DNA of 64,000 nucleotides from positions 620,001 through 684,000 of the forward strand of contig JAQSEB010000116.1 in NCBI GenBank assembly GCA_030063045.1, read 5' to 3'. Below are positions 21,319 to 40,200 of the stretch, in pieces; position 1 is the first letter of the stretch, and every line of letters begins with the position of its first letter. The position numbers and the translations under genes are program-made. The notes below the pieces were generated by a model. That model did no database searches, was not told where the DNA came from, and saw nothing but the letters and a program-made list of their open reading frames with translations. Source of the stretch: Pratylenchus scribneri. Its lineage: Eukaryota; Nematoda; Chromadorea; Rhabditida; Pratylenchidae.

Positions 21319-23485
21319 TCAAATTTTTGCACGAAAAAAATTGGTCATCATTAATGTTGTAGCTGTTGTTGTGGTGCCAATGCCAATGGCATTATTCTCA
21401 TTCCCCAATTTCCTTCTCCTTCTTTTTCCATTGTTTTCCACTTCCGCCGGACAATAGTTGCGAATTCGCCAATTCCGATTTGTGGTCCAAAGACGGGAAA
21501 TTGCATGGAACAGTGACACTTCGGCACGATATTGAGTGAAAATGGCGAGGAACAAAGCGGCAAACATTAAAATGCACGCAACCAAAACGGTCAAGTCAGG
21601 CTGCTGGCTGAGGGCAACGCGCGAGGCACGATTGGAGGGGGTAGAGGAGGAGCGACTGAAATTTATTTGATTATATTTTTTGGAGAATTTGGATTAAAAT
21701 TTTTACTCATATTTTTGTTACTTTATAATAAATTTTTCATAAAAAAATTATTTTCGCTAGCAGGATTCGAACCCCCATGTACATCAAAATCCATAATCAA
21801 ACCACTCTACCATAGATGTTATTAAAAAATTTTATGCGAAATTATTGGTGGATTAAATTAGGAAATGGAGGGGGACAGACCATCCATACAAATTGTTAAT
21901 TTTTGCACCCACCCTCAAGAAGATCTCCAGCTGCTAATAGATAATTGAAGGGTGAAAATGGAAGGCAGATGGGCAAATTTTAAGTCTGTGGGATTTGTGA
22001 GTGGCCATTTGGCCGAAGTGGCACAAAATCCAATTAGTAGCAGCCTCAAATTCCCTTCTGTTATGTTCCCTACTTTTCCTTTCATTTCTACATTTTTAAT
22101 TCATTAATCTTCCTTTTCCATCAATTTAAGGAAGGAATTGGCAAGGTGGCAGAGGCCTAACAAATTTAAAAAGTAAAAATAAGATGATTTAGCCACAGGG
22201 TTAATTTTCCCTTCCTTTTTTTGAGAGGAAATTGGGTACGATACAGGGTTTTAAGTATAAATAAGGCAAAAGGTATAAATAAATTTAAGTTTTAGGCACT
22301 AAAGTTAAGAGTTAAGACATAAAAATAATTTTATGAATAATTTTCAAATAAATTTATTTCCCCCAATAAATTTACCCCAATATTTGCGGCCTTCTCTCGA
22401 TTTGTTGCAAATGTTGGACGGCCACCCATGCACAAAGGCCCATAATTATGAAGAGCAGAATGCAAAGTGAATTAAGCACACGATCGCGCAAATCCTACAC
22501 AAAAATAAATTGGATTTTTGGATAATTAAAAGATTTACCATAAATGGGAAATGGATTCGAGTGAACTGGAAAATGGGAGAGGGAGTAAATTATTCTATTC
22601 CCATTTTTGGCACTCACATCAATAAAAGGCCGTTTTCGGTAACGAAACCCACAAAGTTCACAATGGGGTGGTGGGCCCAACTTGCGCGAGGACACCTCAA
22701 TCCAATGGGCCAAACAATGGACATGAACATGTTGGACGGAGCCAGCACAACGACAGGGCGAAAGCAGAGGCCTTCGACGTGATTCTGTGCTCAACAAGCA
22801 AATGCGGCATTGGCGAACGGGAATTAGTGGGGAGGCCAAATGATGGGGAGAAGCAATGGGTTGAGGCTGTTTTTGTTGAATGATTTGGCTGCTTTTAGGC
22901 TGATCTGATGACTAAAAGTATTAAAATTGAATTGCATTTTGGAAATTCCAATCCCAAATCTATCCCTTAAGCCCATTACGGAACGATTTCTTTTGATTAT
23001 AACTCAATGAGATTAATAATACTTTAATAATTCCGCCTGGTTGACTAAGTTTTAATAATTCCGCCTGTTTAACTAAGTTTTAATAATTCCGCCTGGTTGA
23101 CTAAGTTTTAATAATTCCGCCTGGTTGACTAAGTTTTAATAATTCCGCCTGGTTGACTAAGTTTTAATTTAATCTATAAATTTTTTCAATATGTATTCTC
23201 TCAAATTTACAAGGCCTTTATGAATTTGGCACACATTCACTGCAAATTTGACCAAATCCCTCTTTGAATATAGCTATTAGGCTAAACAAAAGGAGGGTTA
23301 TGGTAAGTGGAATACAATTTTGCCTAGAGCAAAATCTGATGGTCGAATTTTTTAATTCATTTCATTTCCCCTATTTTTACTTGATTTTGCTCCTTCTCTT
23401 GTTCATCTGGCATTTTCTGTTGTTCAACTTCAGGTTGAAGGACAATTGGAGATGGGGAAGATGAGCAGCTGGCAATTGTGGACAT
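21319..23485 (-). CDS. RING-CH (MARCH-type) membrane E3 ubiquitin ligase
   Basis: Four exons, 23485-23381, 22911-22618, 22494-22376 and 21655-21319, have phase-matched GT-AG junctions and give 284 residues. The N-terminus is Ser/Pro/Gln-rich. The C4HC3 RING-CH domain (about 80-130) reads CRICL, LSPCRCAGS, HVHCLAHWI and CELCGFRY. Two hydrophobic segments follow: LCILLFIIMGLCAWVAVQ, and VLVACILMFAALFLAIF in the last exon. RING-CH plus two transmembrane helices is the known MARCH layout, which transfers ubiquitin to membrane proteins. The first exon (MSTIASCSS...) was chosen because its donor is in phase with the acceptor at 22912. Intron 22912-23380 holds a 28-bp tandem repeat and intron 21656-22375 a tRNA-like element. 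Confidence 0.8.
21743..21830 (-). repeat. tRNA-like sequence in a MARCH-like gene intron
   Basis: On the minus strand TGGTAGAGTGG (plus 21802-21812) fits box A and GGTTCGAATCC (plus 21763-21773) fits box B. A T-run follows (A-run on plus, 21741-21747). The acceptor strands do not pair and the T stem has a mismatch, so a tRNA pseudogene or SINE head is more likely than a tRNA gene. Confidence 0.5.
23020..23166. repeat. 28-bp tandem repeat related to the 58-kb satellite
   Basis: About five copies of TTTTAATAATTCCGCCTGGT plus TGACTAAG in MARCH-like gene intron 22912-23380. Its core AATAATTCCGCCTGGTT is the reverse complement of the 58-kb satellite core AACCAGGCGGAATTATT. Confidence 0.9.
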
Positions 23486-24331
23486 TTTGGAAATTTGGAC
23501 GGAAATTATTGAAAAATTAATGAGGCCTCAATGCAGAATTAATCAAATCTCGAATCGTTTTATTCTAAAATGGAGGGAATCTGAATTTTGGGCAACAAAA
23601 AATTCAAATTAATAAAGAAAAAGGAAAACTGGAAAGTGGGGACGAAGGACGAAAATAAAATTGAATGTCTCTGGAAATATAGTTGGATGGAAGAAAGGGC
23701 CGACTGGGTAGGAGGGTGGAGGGATGGACACATCCTTGGCCTTTTTCCCTTCACATTTTGCCCATCCCTTTTTCTTCCTTGGCCATTGGAAGGGCGGTCA
23801 TCCATTCTCGGCGATGGAGGGGAGGGGGTTGAATGGCCGTTGGCCCCGGAGGCGGAGGACACTTTCCCTCCTCCCCTCCCCGCAATAAACAACCGAATTG
23901 GCTTGAAGGGCGAAGGAAAGAAGAAGGCAAATGGGCCAATGTCCGGCCAGCAGCCACCCTCACTTTTAGAAGAGCCTTCGCCTTCTCTTATTTCCCTGTG
24001 GGGACATTGCTGCTCACTCAGATGACTGCTGTGGGCATTTGATGGGTGTGGGGTGGGTCTCGACTCTCGAGAAATGAGCAACAAAAAAAACAACAAGGGG
24101 CAAAATTGCACAAAAAAGTGGAAAACATCCCCTCATCTCCATTTCATCTCGCTCAGCTGGCGCAGCGGTCTTATCGCTGCATAAACAAACAACATGGAAA
24201 AAAGTGGATTGAAAACAAATAAAGTGCGGGGAATTGAGATGGAATGAATAAAGCCATTCAATCCAAAATCCAATCTGTGTAAATGGATGAAGCCATTCAA
24301 TAATCAAATCCAATCTGGATAAAGGGATAAT

Positions 24332-24683
24332 TGAGTACCGCCGATTGACTCACATTTTAGTTTTTTGACCAGTAGTACAACTAGGCAAAAGCCAATTTGA
24401 GGAGGCGATATATTAATGGAAAGCTCTAAATGTCCTCTAAAAAGTGGCATTAAAATTGTAATAAAATTCACAATTTTGTAAATTTTACATGTCTTTAAGT
24501 TTGTAAACTTAATTTTTTGGAAGAAAAGCTGCTTTTTCTATGAGAGTTAAATTTTTCAAAAAATTTATTCAGCCACTTTTTAGAGGACATTAAAAACTTT
24601 CAAATGGCATATCGCCTTCCCAAAATTGGTTGCTTCCTTGTTGAATTATGGCCAAAAGAATAGCACCAAGTACTCAATCGTCC
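24332..24683. repeat. MITE-A copy 5
   Basis: Arms from GAGTACCGCCGATTGACTCA to GCACCAAGTACTCAATCG, with inner arms AAATGTCCTCTAAAAAGTGG and CCACTTTTTAGAGGACATT. It is intergenic. Confidence 0.75.
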
Positions 24684-25619
24684 TTTTAGAATTCCAACCC
24701 ACCAATTTGACTGTGAATTTGAGCTTCTTTTGTGAGGTTGCGCGAAATGTTGGTTGAGAGGGATTGCGCAAAAAAATAATTGCAAAAATAATGGAAATAT
24801 GAGGCGGAAGAAGGACGCCAAATTTCACATTGTATTTGACCCAGCAGCTGTCATTCAAGGTTGGAAATGAGGGAAGGAGGAAATTGGATGGAAAGAAAGC
24901 GAGCCAGCCGGCTGTCAGGTTGCTCCTCGGGGTTTTGTGTTGACCAACCAATTTTGGTGGATTCATCGACTGCGCATGGACATTTATTTGTTTGGGTTTG
25001 CCGCCTCAAACCAAAATTTGCTTAAGGCCATTTTTGGTGGTTGGCCGAAAAGCACACATAAAATGGCCTTTTCGAAGGGAAGGACCCCTCCTCCTCTTCT
25101 TCCTCTTTTGGTTGCTCAATTTTCGGAGCATTTGGCGCAAATGCAGCTGTCACCTGTCACCTTCATCTCCTCTTCCTTGCCCATTTTTGGCCTCCTCTAC
25201 CAATGCAAATGCTGCAGCCAGCCGCTTTCTTTCAAGGCCTCATCCGCTGCCCATACATTTTTCGTTGTTGCGGTCTTTCCTTCTTCTTCCTCCCTAATAA
25301 ATCCCCTCTTCCCATATTCATCCTTCTTCCCCCAATTCCAGAAAGTGTCCCAATTCACACCAAATTCTCCCATTTCCCCCTCGGCGGCGGGTTAGCGCAT
25401 TCAACCAAAATTGGACCGCGAATTGTGAATGGGGGACTGGGTCAAAAAAAAAGATGGAAAGGGAAGAAATGAAGGAGGAAAAGCATAATGATGAAGCATT
25501 CATTGAAGGGGAAGAAAAGAAGGATTTCTGGTTTAATTCAAAATATTCTTGTAGGAAAAGAAATCAATTCCGGCAACAAATAATTGAGGGAATTGCTGGT
25601 ATATTTTATTATCATAATG

Positions 25620-25955
25620 AACTTTTCTTTTGGCCATATCTCAACAAGGAAGCAATCAATTTTGGAAGGCAATATACCATTTGAAAGCTCTAAATATCCT
25701 TTAAAAAGTTGCACATTAAAATTATTCTAAAATCTAAATCTCATAGAAAAAAACGGCTTTTCCTCCAAAAATAAGGGTTTATTAGACTCAAAGGCATGTA
25801 ACTTTTTTTGAAACTGGATTTTATAAAATTTAAATAAGCCACTTTATAGAGGACACTTTTGGCTTTCAAATGATATATCGCCTTCCAATATTGGCTATTG
25901 CCTCGCTGAGTTATGGCCAAAAGAAAAGCTAGAGCATTGAAACCCCTCTAATGAG
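25620..25955. repeat. MITE-A copy 6
   Basis: Inner arms are TTCTTTTGGCCATATCTCAA and TGAGTTATGGCCAAAAGAA, with the outer right end GCATTGAAACCCCTCT. Intergenic, upstream of the PDK1-like gene. Confidence 0.8.
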
Positions 25956-26225
25956 AGAATAGAAAGGGTCACTCGAATAAATTTAAAAAATTCGCATTAG
26001 AAAAAGCAGAGAGAGTACACATCTAATTGAAAAATATAGAAGCAGAGAATAAAATAGTGAAGAATAATGAGAGAGACCACAACAACTAATGGCCTAAGGC
26101 TAAGGGTCTTAAATTTGCATATTTATAGGGAAATGCGCAACCCACAAAAGTTGCCTAATTATTTACCAAAAATAAATGAAAATTATTGAAATTCCGATAA
26201 TAATAAATATAAATTAATTTTCTAG

Positions 26226-28600
26226 ATGCCATCGTCTTCAGCTGCAACAGAAGAAACCCCGCAACAAAATGCAACATCTTCCACTAGTTCAAAAGAAGAA
26301 CAGCAGGAACCGAATGTTCCGCAACAGCAGATGAACCTTAAAAAAGAAGATTTCCTAAAGCTTCATGAACTTGGAGAAGGTTTTTAAACGATTTTACCCA
26401 ATTCCTAAAATATTTTATTAAATTTTTAGGCTCATATTCCACCGTTTATTTAGTGTCCGAACGTGCCACGAGCCGGAAATTTGCAATGAAAGAATGCTTT
26501 AAGAAGAAAATTATTCGAGAAAAGAAGGTCAGCTTTTATAAAATGTCTTAAAAATGAATTTTAAAAAATTTAGGTTCAACAAATATTCCGAGAACGAGAC
26601 ATTTTGCGCCTTTTATCGACACCCGAACATTCAAGCCCGTTCATCGTTCGTTTATATTGTACATTCCAGGACGAGGAATCCTTGTTTTTTGTGCTTACAT
26701 TGGCGGACAAAAAAGATCTACTCTCTCGATTGAAATCACTTGGCGGTAAATTCAGCATTGAACAAACGAGATTTGTCATGGCGCAGCTTTGTGCCGCTCT
26801 TGGTTAATTTATTTTTAATTCTAATTTAAATCTTTTATTAAATTCCAGAGCATATACATGCATTGAATGTAGTTCATCGAGATGTTAAGCCCGGTAATTT
26901 ATTTATTCATAAATTTTGAAAAATGACAAACTTGTCAGTTGTCACCGTTTTTATAATTAAAAGCTCATCAAGAACCGAATCAATTTTGGTGATTTTAGTG
27001 TCAAATTAAAGAGCAGACTTTTGACTATCCAATAATACTAAATTTATTTAAATTGCTTAATAATTTAGGGAATTATGCCCAAAAAAGTCGTTAAAATTAC
27101 CTTTATAATGGATTAGCAAAATTTTCACTGTTATTTTGGGCACAACTCCATCAATACTGAACCAATTTACATAAAATTAATTTCATTGGATAGCCAAAAG
27201 TCTGCTCTTTAATTTGATATCAAAATTGGCCCAATCCTTGATGAGTTATTCTAAACGGCGTCAAGTTGGGAAATAGGAATTTACATTTTTAATTTTCCAG
27301 AGAACATTTTGTTATGTCAAAATGGAAATATTTTGCTGTCTGATTTTGGCTGCGCAAAAAAATTGGATGGTCCAAACGAATTAAAAAAGGACGAAGAAAA
27401 AACAGAAGTCGTTGGCAATGAAGAAGGGCAAAACCCAACGATTCGGAGGCGATGCTCATTTGTAGGCACAGCACAATATGTCAGTCCAGAGGTACAATAA
27501 AAAAAATTCTCAAAAATTTTATAATAATTTTATTGAATTTTTTTGCAGATTTTGAACGGAGAAGAAGTGGGCACTGCTTGTGATTGGTGGTCAGCTTTTT
27601 TATTTTTAAAATTTAAATTTGGAATTTATTTACCACATTTTTCTCATTGACTAATTTCTCAATTTAATTAAAATCTTTAATAAATTTTTTTACTATGAGA
27701 TTAAGCTCTCATTGGAGAATATTTATTATATCAAAATAATTAATCAAAAAAATTAATTGGTCAGAAAATTATGGCCAAAAACCAAATAAAACCACTTTTT
27801 TTTAACTTTTTTGATAATAATTTTTTTTTTTGAAAATCAATCCAATCAATTTTTTCTATTTTTTTTTCAAATTAATGAATCCAAATTAGGGCTCTAAAAT
27901 GATATAAAAATTATTAAGTTTGTCCACAAGATTTCACTAAATTTCAAATTTATTCCCTTCTAAATTTAGTTTTTTTATAATTAAAAAATTAAATAGGGAG
28001 CAGATTTTTAATTCAAAAAATTAAAAAATAGGTGTGCCTATTTAAGTTATTTGTGAAATTTGCCAAAAATAGGAAACCTCAAAATAGTTAATTTTTGGCT
28101 TTTTAATGCATTTTTCTAATTAAATTTACCCCCAAAAAATGCTAAAAATAAATGTTCAAAAACTTTAATTTGTTTTTTTCCCATCAAATCTGATATATCA
28201 CAAAAATAGGCCAAAACCAAAAAATCCCCTCCTTTAAATAGAAAAATTATTATTAAATTTATATCTAATTTTCCCACAACATTTTCACAGGGCCTTCGGC
28301 ATCATTCTATTCGAATTATTGGCCGGTCATCGACCATTTTCGGGCGAGAGTGAATATCTCATCTACCAACAAATTATTCGGCTCAATTACAAATTTCCGG
28401 AGGGTTTCCCATCGGTTGAAGGCCGTGAACTTATTCAAAGCATTTTGCGCATTTGTCCTTCCGAAAGAATTGGGGCCAAGGAGCAGGGTGGCCCAAAACT
28501 TATTCGGAATCATCCATTTTTTGATGGAATTATTTGGAATGGATTAGAGCAACAAAAGTCTCCAATTTTCCCGGAATATGATCAAAAAACAGCCAATTGA
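26226..28600 (+). CDS. pdk-1: PDK1-like AGC protein kinase lacking a PH domain
   Basis: Seven exons, 26226-26379, 26430-26527, 26574-26802, 26849-26893, 27301-27491, 27549-27589 and 28291-28600, give 355 residues. Kinase motifs: glycine loop LGEGSYSTVYLV (about 49-60), catalytic lysine in FAMKECFKK, helix C RERDIL, HRDVKPENILL, SDFGCAKKL, activation loop CSFVGTAQYVSPE (the PDK1 signature), CDWWAFGIILFELLAGHRPF and the C-lobe end HPFFDGIIWNGLEQQ. The protein stops 18 residues after that, whereas canonical PDK1 has about 200 more residues with a PIP3-binding PH domain. PDK1 phosphorylates the T-loops of Akt, SGK and related kinases. All catalytic residues are present, so an active, membrane-independent kinase is inferred. 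A paralogue rather than the main pdk-1 is possible. The start follows TTTTCTAG directly. Confidence 0.88.
26955..27265. repeat. Repeat R-C, foldback copy in a PDK1-like intron
   Basis: Lies in intron 26894-27300. Two inverted arms: CATCAAGAACCGAATCAATT...AAAGAGCAGACTTTTG and its complement CCAAAAGTCTGCTCTTTAAT...CCTTGATGAGTTATT, ending AAACGGCGTCAAGTTGG. The same ends occur at 34547. Confidence 0.7.
27590..28290. other. Long AT-rich intron of the PDK1-like gene
   Basis: The 701-bp intron between TGTGATTGGTG and GGCCTTCGGC is very AT-rich with poly-T/A tracts. No member of the dispersed repeat families in this window was recognised. Confidence 0.5.
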
Positions 28601-29114
28601 GAATTGAAAATGATTCATATATTTTTGTGATAATTATTCCATCATTTTAGGTGCAAATTTCCCCCATTTATATGTATTCTTTTTTTATTAAATGCCATTC
28701 ACCTTTTTTGTTCATTTTTGAATAAAATTGAATTTTATTATTTAATTATTTTTTCATTCCAAAAATTTCCGATTTTCCGTCCCCCATTTTCTGAAAAAAT
28801 TAAATTTTTGAATAATTTAATTGGCCTCGTCTGCTTCCTCTTAAATTCAAAAAAAAAAAATCAGTCCTATAATTTAGCATTTGGGAAAGAAATAGTAATT
28901 TAATGGCAAATAATTTGATGGAAATTGAAGAAAATTGAATAAATAGGCCCATGGTTTTGTGTTTAATTTAGTCCTCCGCTAGACAATTTTATTAAATTTT
29001 TCCCATTTTTAATTGCTACTTCATTTTATAATTATATTTTTCCCTTTTTTGGTATGTGCGAATTTTTGCTGAATTTAAGGAAATTATAAATTAAATTTTT
29101 TTGCTTCATTTTAA
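28601..29114. other. 3' flank of the PDK1-like gene
   Basis: AT-rich sequence containing the likely 3' UTR of the PDK1-like gene. I see no gene. Confidence 0.4.
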
Positions 29115-29122
29115 TTAATTTT

Positions 29123-29736
29123 GGTAATATTGTCGTTCGTTCCCCCCTTTTTTACCAAAAAAAATTTTTTATTTTATTTTACGCTAAAAACATGAATTTA
29201 GGGGTTTTCGATGATGGGAAATACGAATCTGGCATTAGTTTTTCATTAGCTATATTGGCTGAACCGTTATCGGTTCACAAACCGGTTTCGAAAAATCGAA
29301 CTTTGGTATTTTCGGTAATATTATATATCAATCGACGCGTATTTACGAGCTGAACACGAATCTGTCATTTGTTTCGCATAAAACACAAAACTAAAAAAGT
29401 TATGGCCAATTTAGTCACTTGGGTCATCAATAGCTTATGAAATTTTAAATGGCCATAACTTTTTTAGTTTTGTGTTTTATGCGAAACAAATGACAGATTC
29501 GTGTTCAGCTCGTCAATACGCGTCGATTGATATATAATATTACCGAAAATACCAAAGTTCGATTTTTCGAAACCGGTTTGTGAACCGATAACGGTTCAGC
29601 CAATATAGCTAATGAAAAACTAATGCCAGATTCGTATTCCCCATCATCGAAAACCCCTAAATTCATGTTTTTAGCGTAAAATAAAATAAAAAATTTTTTT
29701 TGGTAAAAAAGGGGGGGAACGAACGACAATATTACC
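29123..29736. mobile_element. 614-bp near-perfect palindromic foldback element with 8-bp target duplication
   Basis: The left arm begins GGTAATATTGTCGTTCGTTC and the right arm ends with its complement GAACGAACGACAATATTACC. The arms run inward almost without mismatch (for example ACGAATCTGTCATTTGTTTC and GAAACAAATGACAGATTCGT) to a loop of about 50 bp near 29405-29455. Identical octamers TTAATTTT flank the element at 29115-29122 and 29737-29744. An 8-bp duplication is typical of hAT superfamily insertions. It has no coding capacity. Confidence 0.85.
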
Positions 29737-30036
29737 TTAATTTTTTCCAATTTTGGTATTTGCCATTTTTAAATTAAAGAAATTAAATGTTTATACATTT
29801 TTTATCGAATTCTTTTTAATATGTAAAATCTTTGTGTTTGGTTTGTAGGGAATGAATGGGCAAAAAATATATAATTGGAAATAAACTCTGATGAAAATGG
29901 AAAGATAAAATGATAAAAGTAATGCATTAAATAAATTTAGAATAAAAAATGCAATGAAATTTGGAAAATGTACTGAAAAAAAATGAGAATGAATAAATGT
30001 ATGTTTTTGGATTTTTGGGAGAATCAATTTTGATTA

Positions 30037-37202
<7,166 letters not shown>

Positions 37203-40200
37203 TCAATGCGTGGAGGAGGGAAGCTGAAAGAATGAATGGATTATTGGAGGGATATTAGGCAGGAGAGGCTTAAAAACGTGAAGAAATTGTGAAAGGGAAA
37301 ATATTATGTAATGTAAAATGGGCGCGCGCACAAAAATGGAGGAAAAGGCTTTGTGGCCAAATTGGTCTCGGCACTTTTTTGGCCACTAGGCAAGGCGAAA
37401 AAGGCAGACAAAATAATGGGGGGAATTAGTCGGCAGCCTAGGCTCTTAAAAGGTGGAGAAAGGAATTAGCCGGTGGATATGTGCAGAAAGATGTCTTCTT
37501 CCCTCTTTGAAATTCATCAGCGCCGAAAATGTCGGCAAATAGCACACCAAAATGAAGAAGAAGATTTCCAAAGGCCAAATGGCTTAGTTAAGCTATTGCC
37601 AAAATAAAGGACCACAAAAAAACAAAAATTAGTGGTTCTGGGGCTTCCTTTGGCATTTCTTCCTAAATCCTCCATTCTTCTCTCTGAAATTCATCACACA
37701 GTGCCGAAAGGCACACTCAAATGAAAAAAGAATATATCCAGGAGCGGCCAACGCAAAAAAGGCTTACAACATTTGTTCCAAAATAATTGACTAAAAACAG
37801 AAAAGGTGGCGCTTCTTTTTTGGTCGTTTTTTTCTAAGCTTATTCTCCCGAAATTGCCGAAAGGCACACTCAAATGTGAAAAAGGCAAAATAATGGATAC
37901 AAAAAAGATGGCCAAAATAGAGTGGCTTCCATTCTACTGAAATTCATCAGTTCCGAAAGAGAGGTACCTAAAAGAAGAGGATATCCAAGGGCCAACGCAA
38001 AAGGCAGCTTACGGCATTTTGTACCAGAACCCAAAAAAACAAGGACAAAATTAAGTGGGATTTGGGGGTGGTTGGGGGAGTGGAACAAAAAATGGGTAAA
38101 ATAGGTGGGATTTGGGGGTGGATGTACAAAAAATGGGCAAATCGGTGGGTGAGGGTGGCATTTACGAAATGGATGGAAACCACAAAATGTAAGGGGAAAT
38201 GCCATCTAAATTCCCCCTCGGGGCTACCGCCCAAAAAAAAACAAAACCTTCCTCTCCTATAAAAACCTCATTTTCCGTACCCAACAAAACCAAAAGCAAA
38301 GGCGCTTCCTCCTTTTAAAAGCCTCTCTTCTTCAATTTAGTAGTAAATATTTCCCACTGCTCCATTTTGTGCCATTCTTGTGGGAGGATCGGCTTTCCTT
38401 TCCATGCGTTGACCGGATTGGCCAATTTCAATTCCGTTTTTTCCAAGGAAATTGGGACTAAATGGAAAAATAAATGGAAAATGGAAGGGCACACAGTCAA
38501 GTGGAGGGACATTCCCCCGGTTGCTTGGGAAAAACATCATCCGTGGAAATTGGAAAATGGGGAGGGAATTGAGATGTGCCGCCGCCGGGCATAAAAATGC
38601 CCGTAAAAGAGGGCCATGGGTGGGAATATAAGAGGATAGGAGGACAAAATGTGAGGAGAAATGCGGGAAGAGGATGGGACAAGGGGGAGGATTGGACCGT
38701 GAAATTGGCCAATTAGCCTTCGCTTTAAAAGAGAGAGGGGAAATGTGCCGGCAAAAATACATAATATAAAAATGATGGAAGGACGCCCGCGCAAAAATTT
38801 TATGGCTCCAAACGGAAAAGGGTGTGGGAGACGGTTTTGTATCCAACTATCGAAAAAAGGTGGGAAGTTGGTGGACAATTGGTGTTTGATGGTAATAAAA
38901 TGCCATGATATACTTTCAGGCTCATTCACTGTGTGTTGATTGGCACAACATCATATTTCAGTGGTGACTATGGCTATTGTCATTGGCGTGTTTTAATGAT
39001 GGACATTGTCATTGGCATGAGATGGATGGATTTGGCAAAGGGCGAATCACATTAACGAGCCATAATTCAGAAAAGAGGAAACCGTTTAATGTAATTTGGT
39101 ATTATTTGATAGATTAATTCGAGCTGCCTTCGAATGATCACGATTTTAATAACTTAATGTTGAAAAGTGAACAAAATTGGTATTTTCCTTATTTAGAAGC
39201 TCAAAATTGATTAAATCTCGAACATCTTTCATGAGCTTGAATAACTATATCCAATGATGCCAAACTTGTATTAAACGATTCCTTCTTTAATGAATCTTTT
39301 TTAAAACTCGTCAAAGTGGCCGATGCTGAAATTTCCCCCAGGCAGATTTGGATGGAAAGGAGGAAAGGGATAATGGTAAATGCAATTGAAAATGTAAAAT
39401 GGACGGAATTAAATGGAAAAAGGCAAGGGAATGAGCGGATTTGCGGCACACTAAACTAAAGTGGGGTTTATTGGCAAATTTATGTAGGGGTGGGGTGGCA
39501 TTTTGCGAGAGTGAAACGGATGTTAATGGAGGGGATTTCTGCGTAGATTTTGGCTGTTGAATTCCGAAATGCCATCAGCCTTGTCGGGGTTGTTAATTGG
39601 CCAACCAAACAAATGGGAGACGCCAATTTATGTGTTTGTGGATGGGAAGAAGCCATTTTTGGAGGACTTTCCCTAAAAGTGGGGGGGGGGGGGGGAATGT
39701 GGTGTGCGAATTTGGTGGTGGTAATGGTGGCCGACTTTACGCCCTAAAATGTGTGTGAAGTGCGAAAGGGGGAATGGAAACGGATGGAATGTGAGGATGG
39801 GAATGTGACTGGGGATGGATGGGCCAATGTGGCCATATTTGTTCGGGACCCGGGGGCCAATCAATCGGCCACTTCTTCTGCTTTTGGTCCCAATGGGTCG
39901 GCTTTTCCCCTTTTCAATTCGTATTTTCCACACACAAACACAGAGAGGAAATCAAATTTGGCCCCCTCTCGCATTCAATTGTGTGAAGAACATAAAAGTG
40001 GCGACCATAGAGGCCAATCCCCAAAATACAACAAAAGGGTAAGGAAAGGCACAAATTGAGAGTATGGAAGGGTTTTGTGCGCATAAACTGAATTAGTGGC
40101 CAAATTTGGCACACAGTTTTTTGTGTTCAATTGCAGAAAAGAGAGGGGTAAGAAGCTTGTTGACAACCCAAAAATGCCATTCAATCCTATTTTCATCCAT

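Larger units (their letters stand above)
23486..26225. other. Intergenic region between MARCH-like and PDK1-like genes
   Basis: Divergent spacer of 2.7 kb. It holds two MITE-A copies (24332-24683 and 25620-25955). Open frames at 23560-24111 (-) and 24937-25395 (+) have hydrophobic or proline-rich composition but no splice, family or codon support. The right end, TTTTCTAG just before the PDK1-like ATG, is a plausible trans-splice acceptor. Confidence 0.4.

Noticed and set aside
23560..24111. Minus-strand 183-codon frame with a hydrophobic start (MQFCPLLFFLLLIS)
   Set aside because: Apparent signal peptide only. The rest is Pro/Ser/His-rich without motifs or splice sites, and the opposite strand is open as well.
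39201..39449. Minus-strand 82-codon frame resembling a small secreted peptide
   Set aside because: The hydrophobic segment is not at the N-terminus of a well-placed ATG, and no cleavage-site repeats or cysteine framework support a neuropeptide or insulin-like call.
39660..39720. Poly-G run as a G-quadruplex regulatory site
   Set aside because: A single homopolymer of about 16 G could form such a structure, but it is also a common assembly or slippage product and no gene lies next to it.
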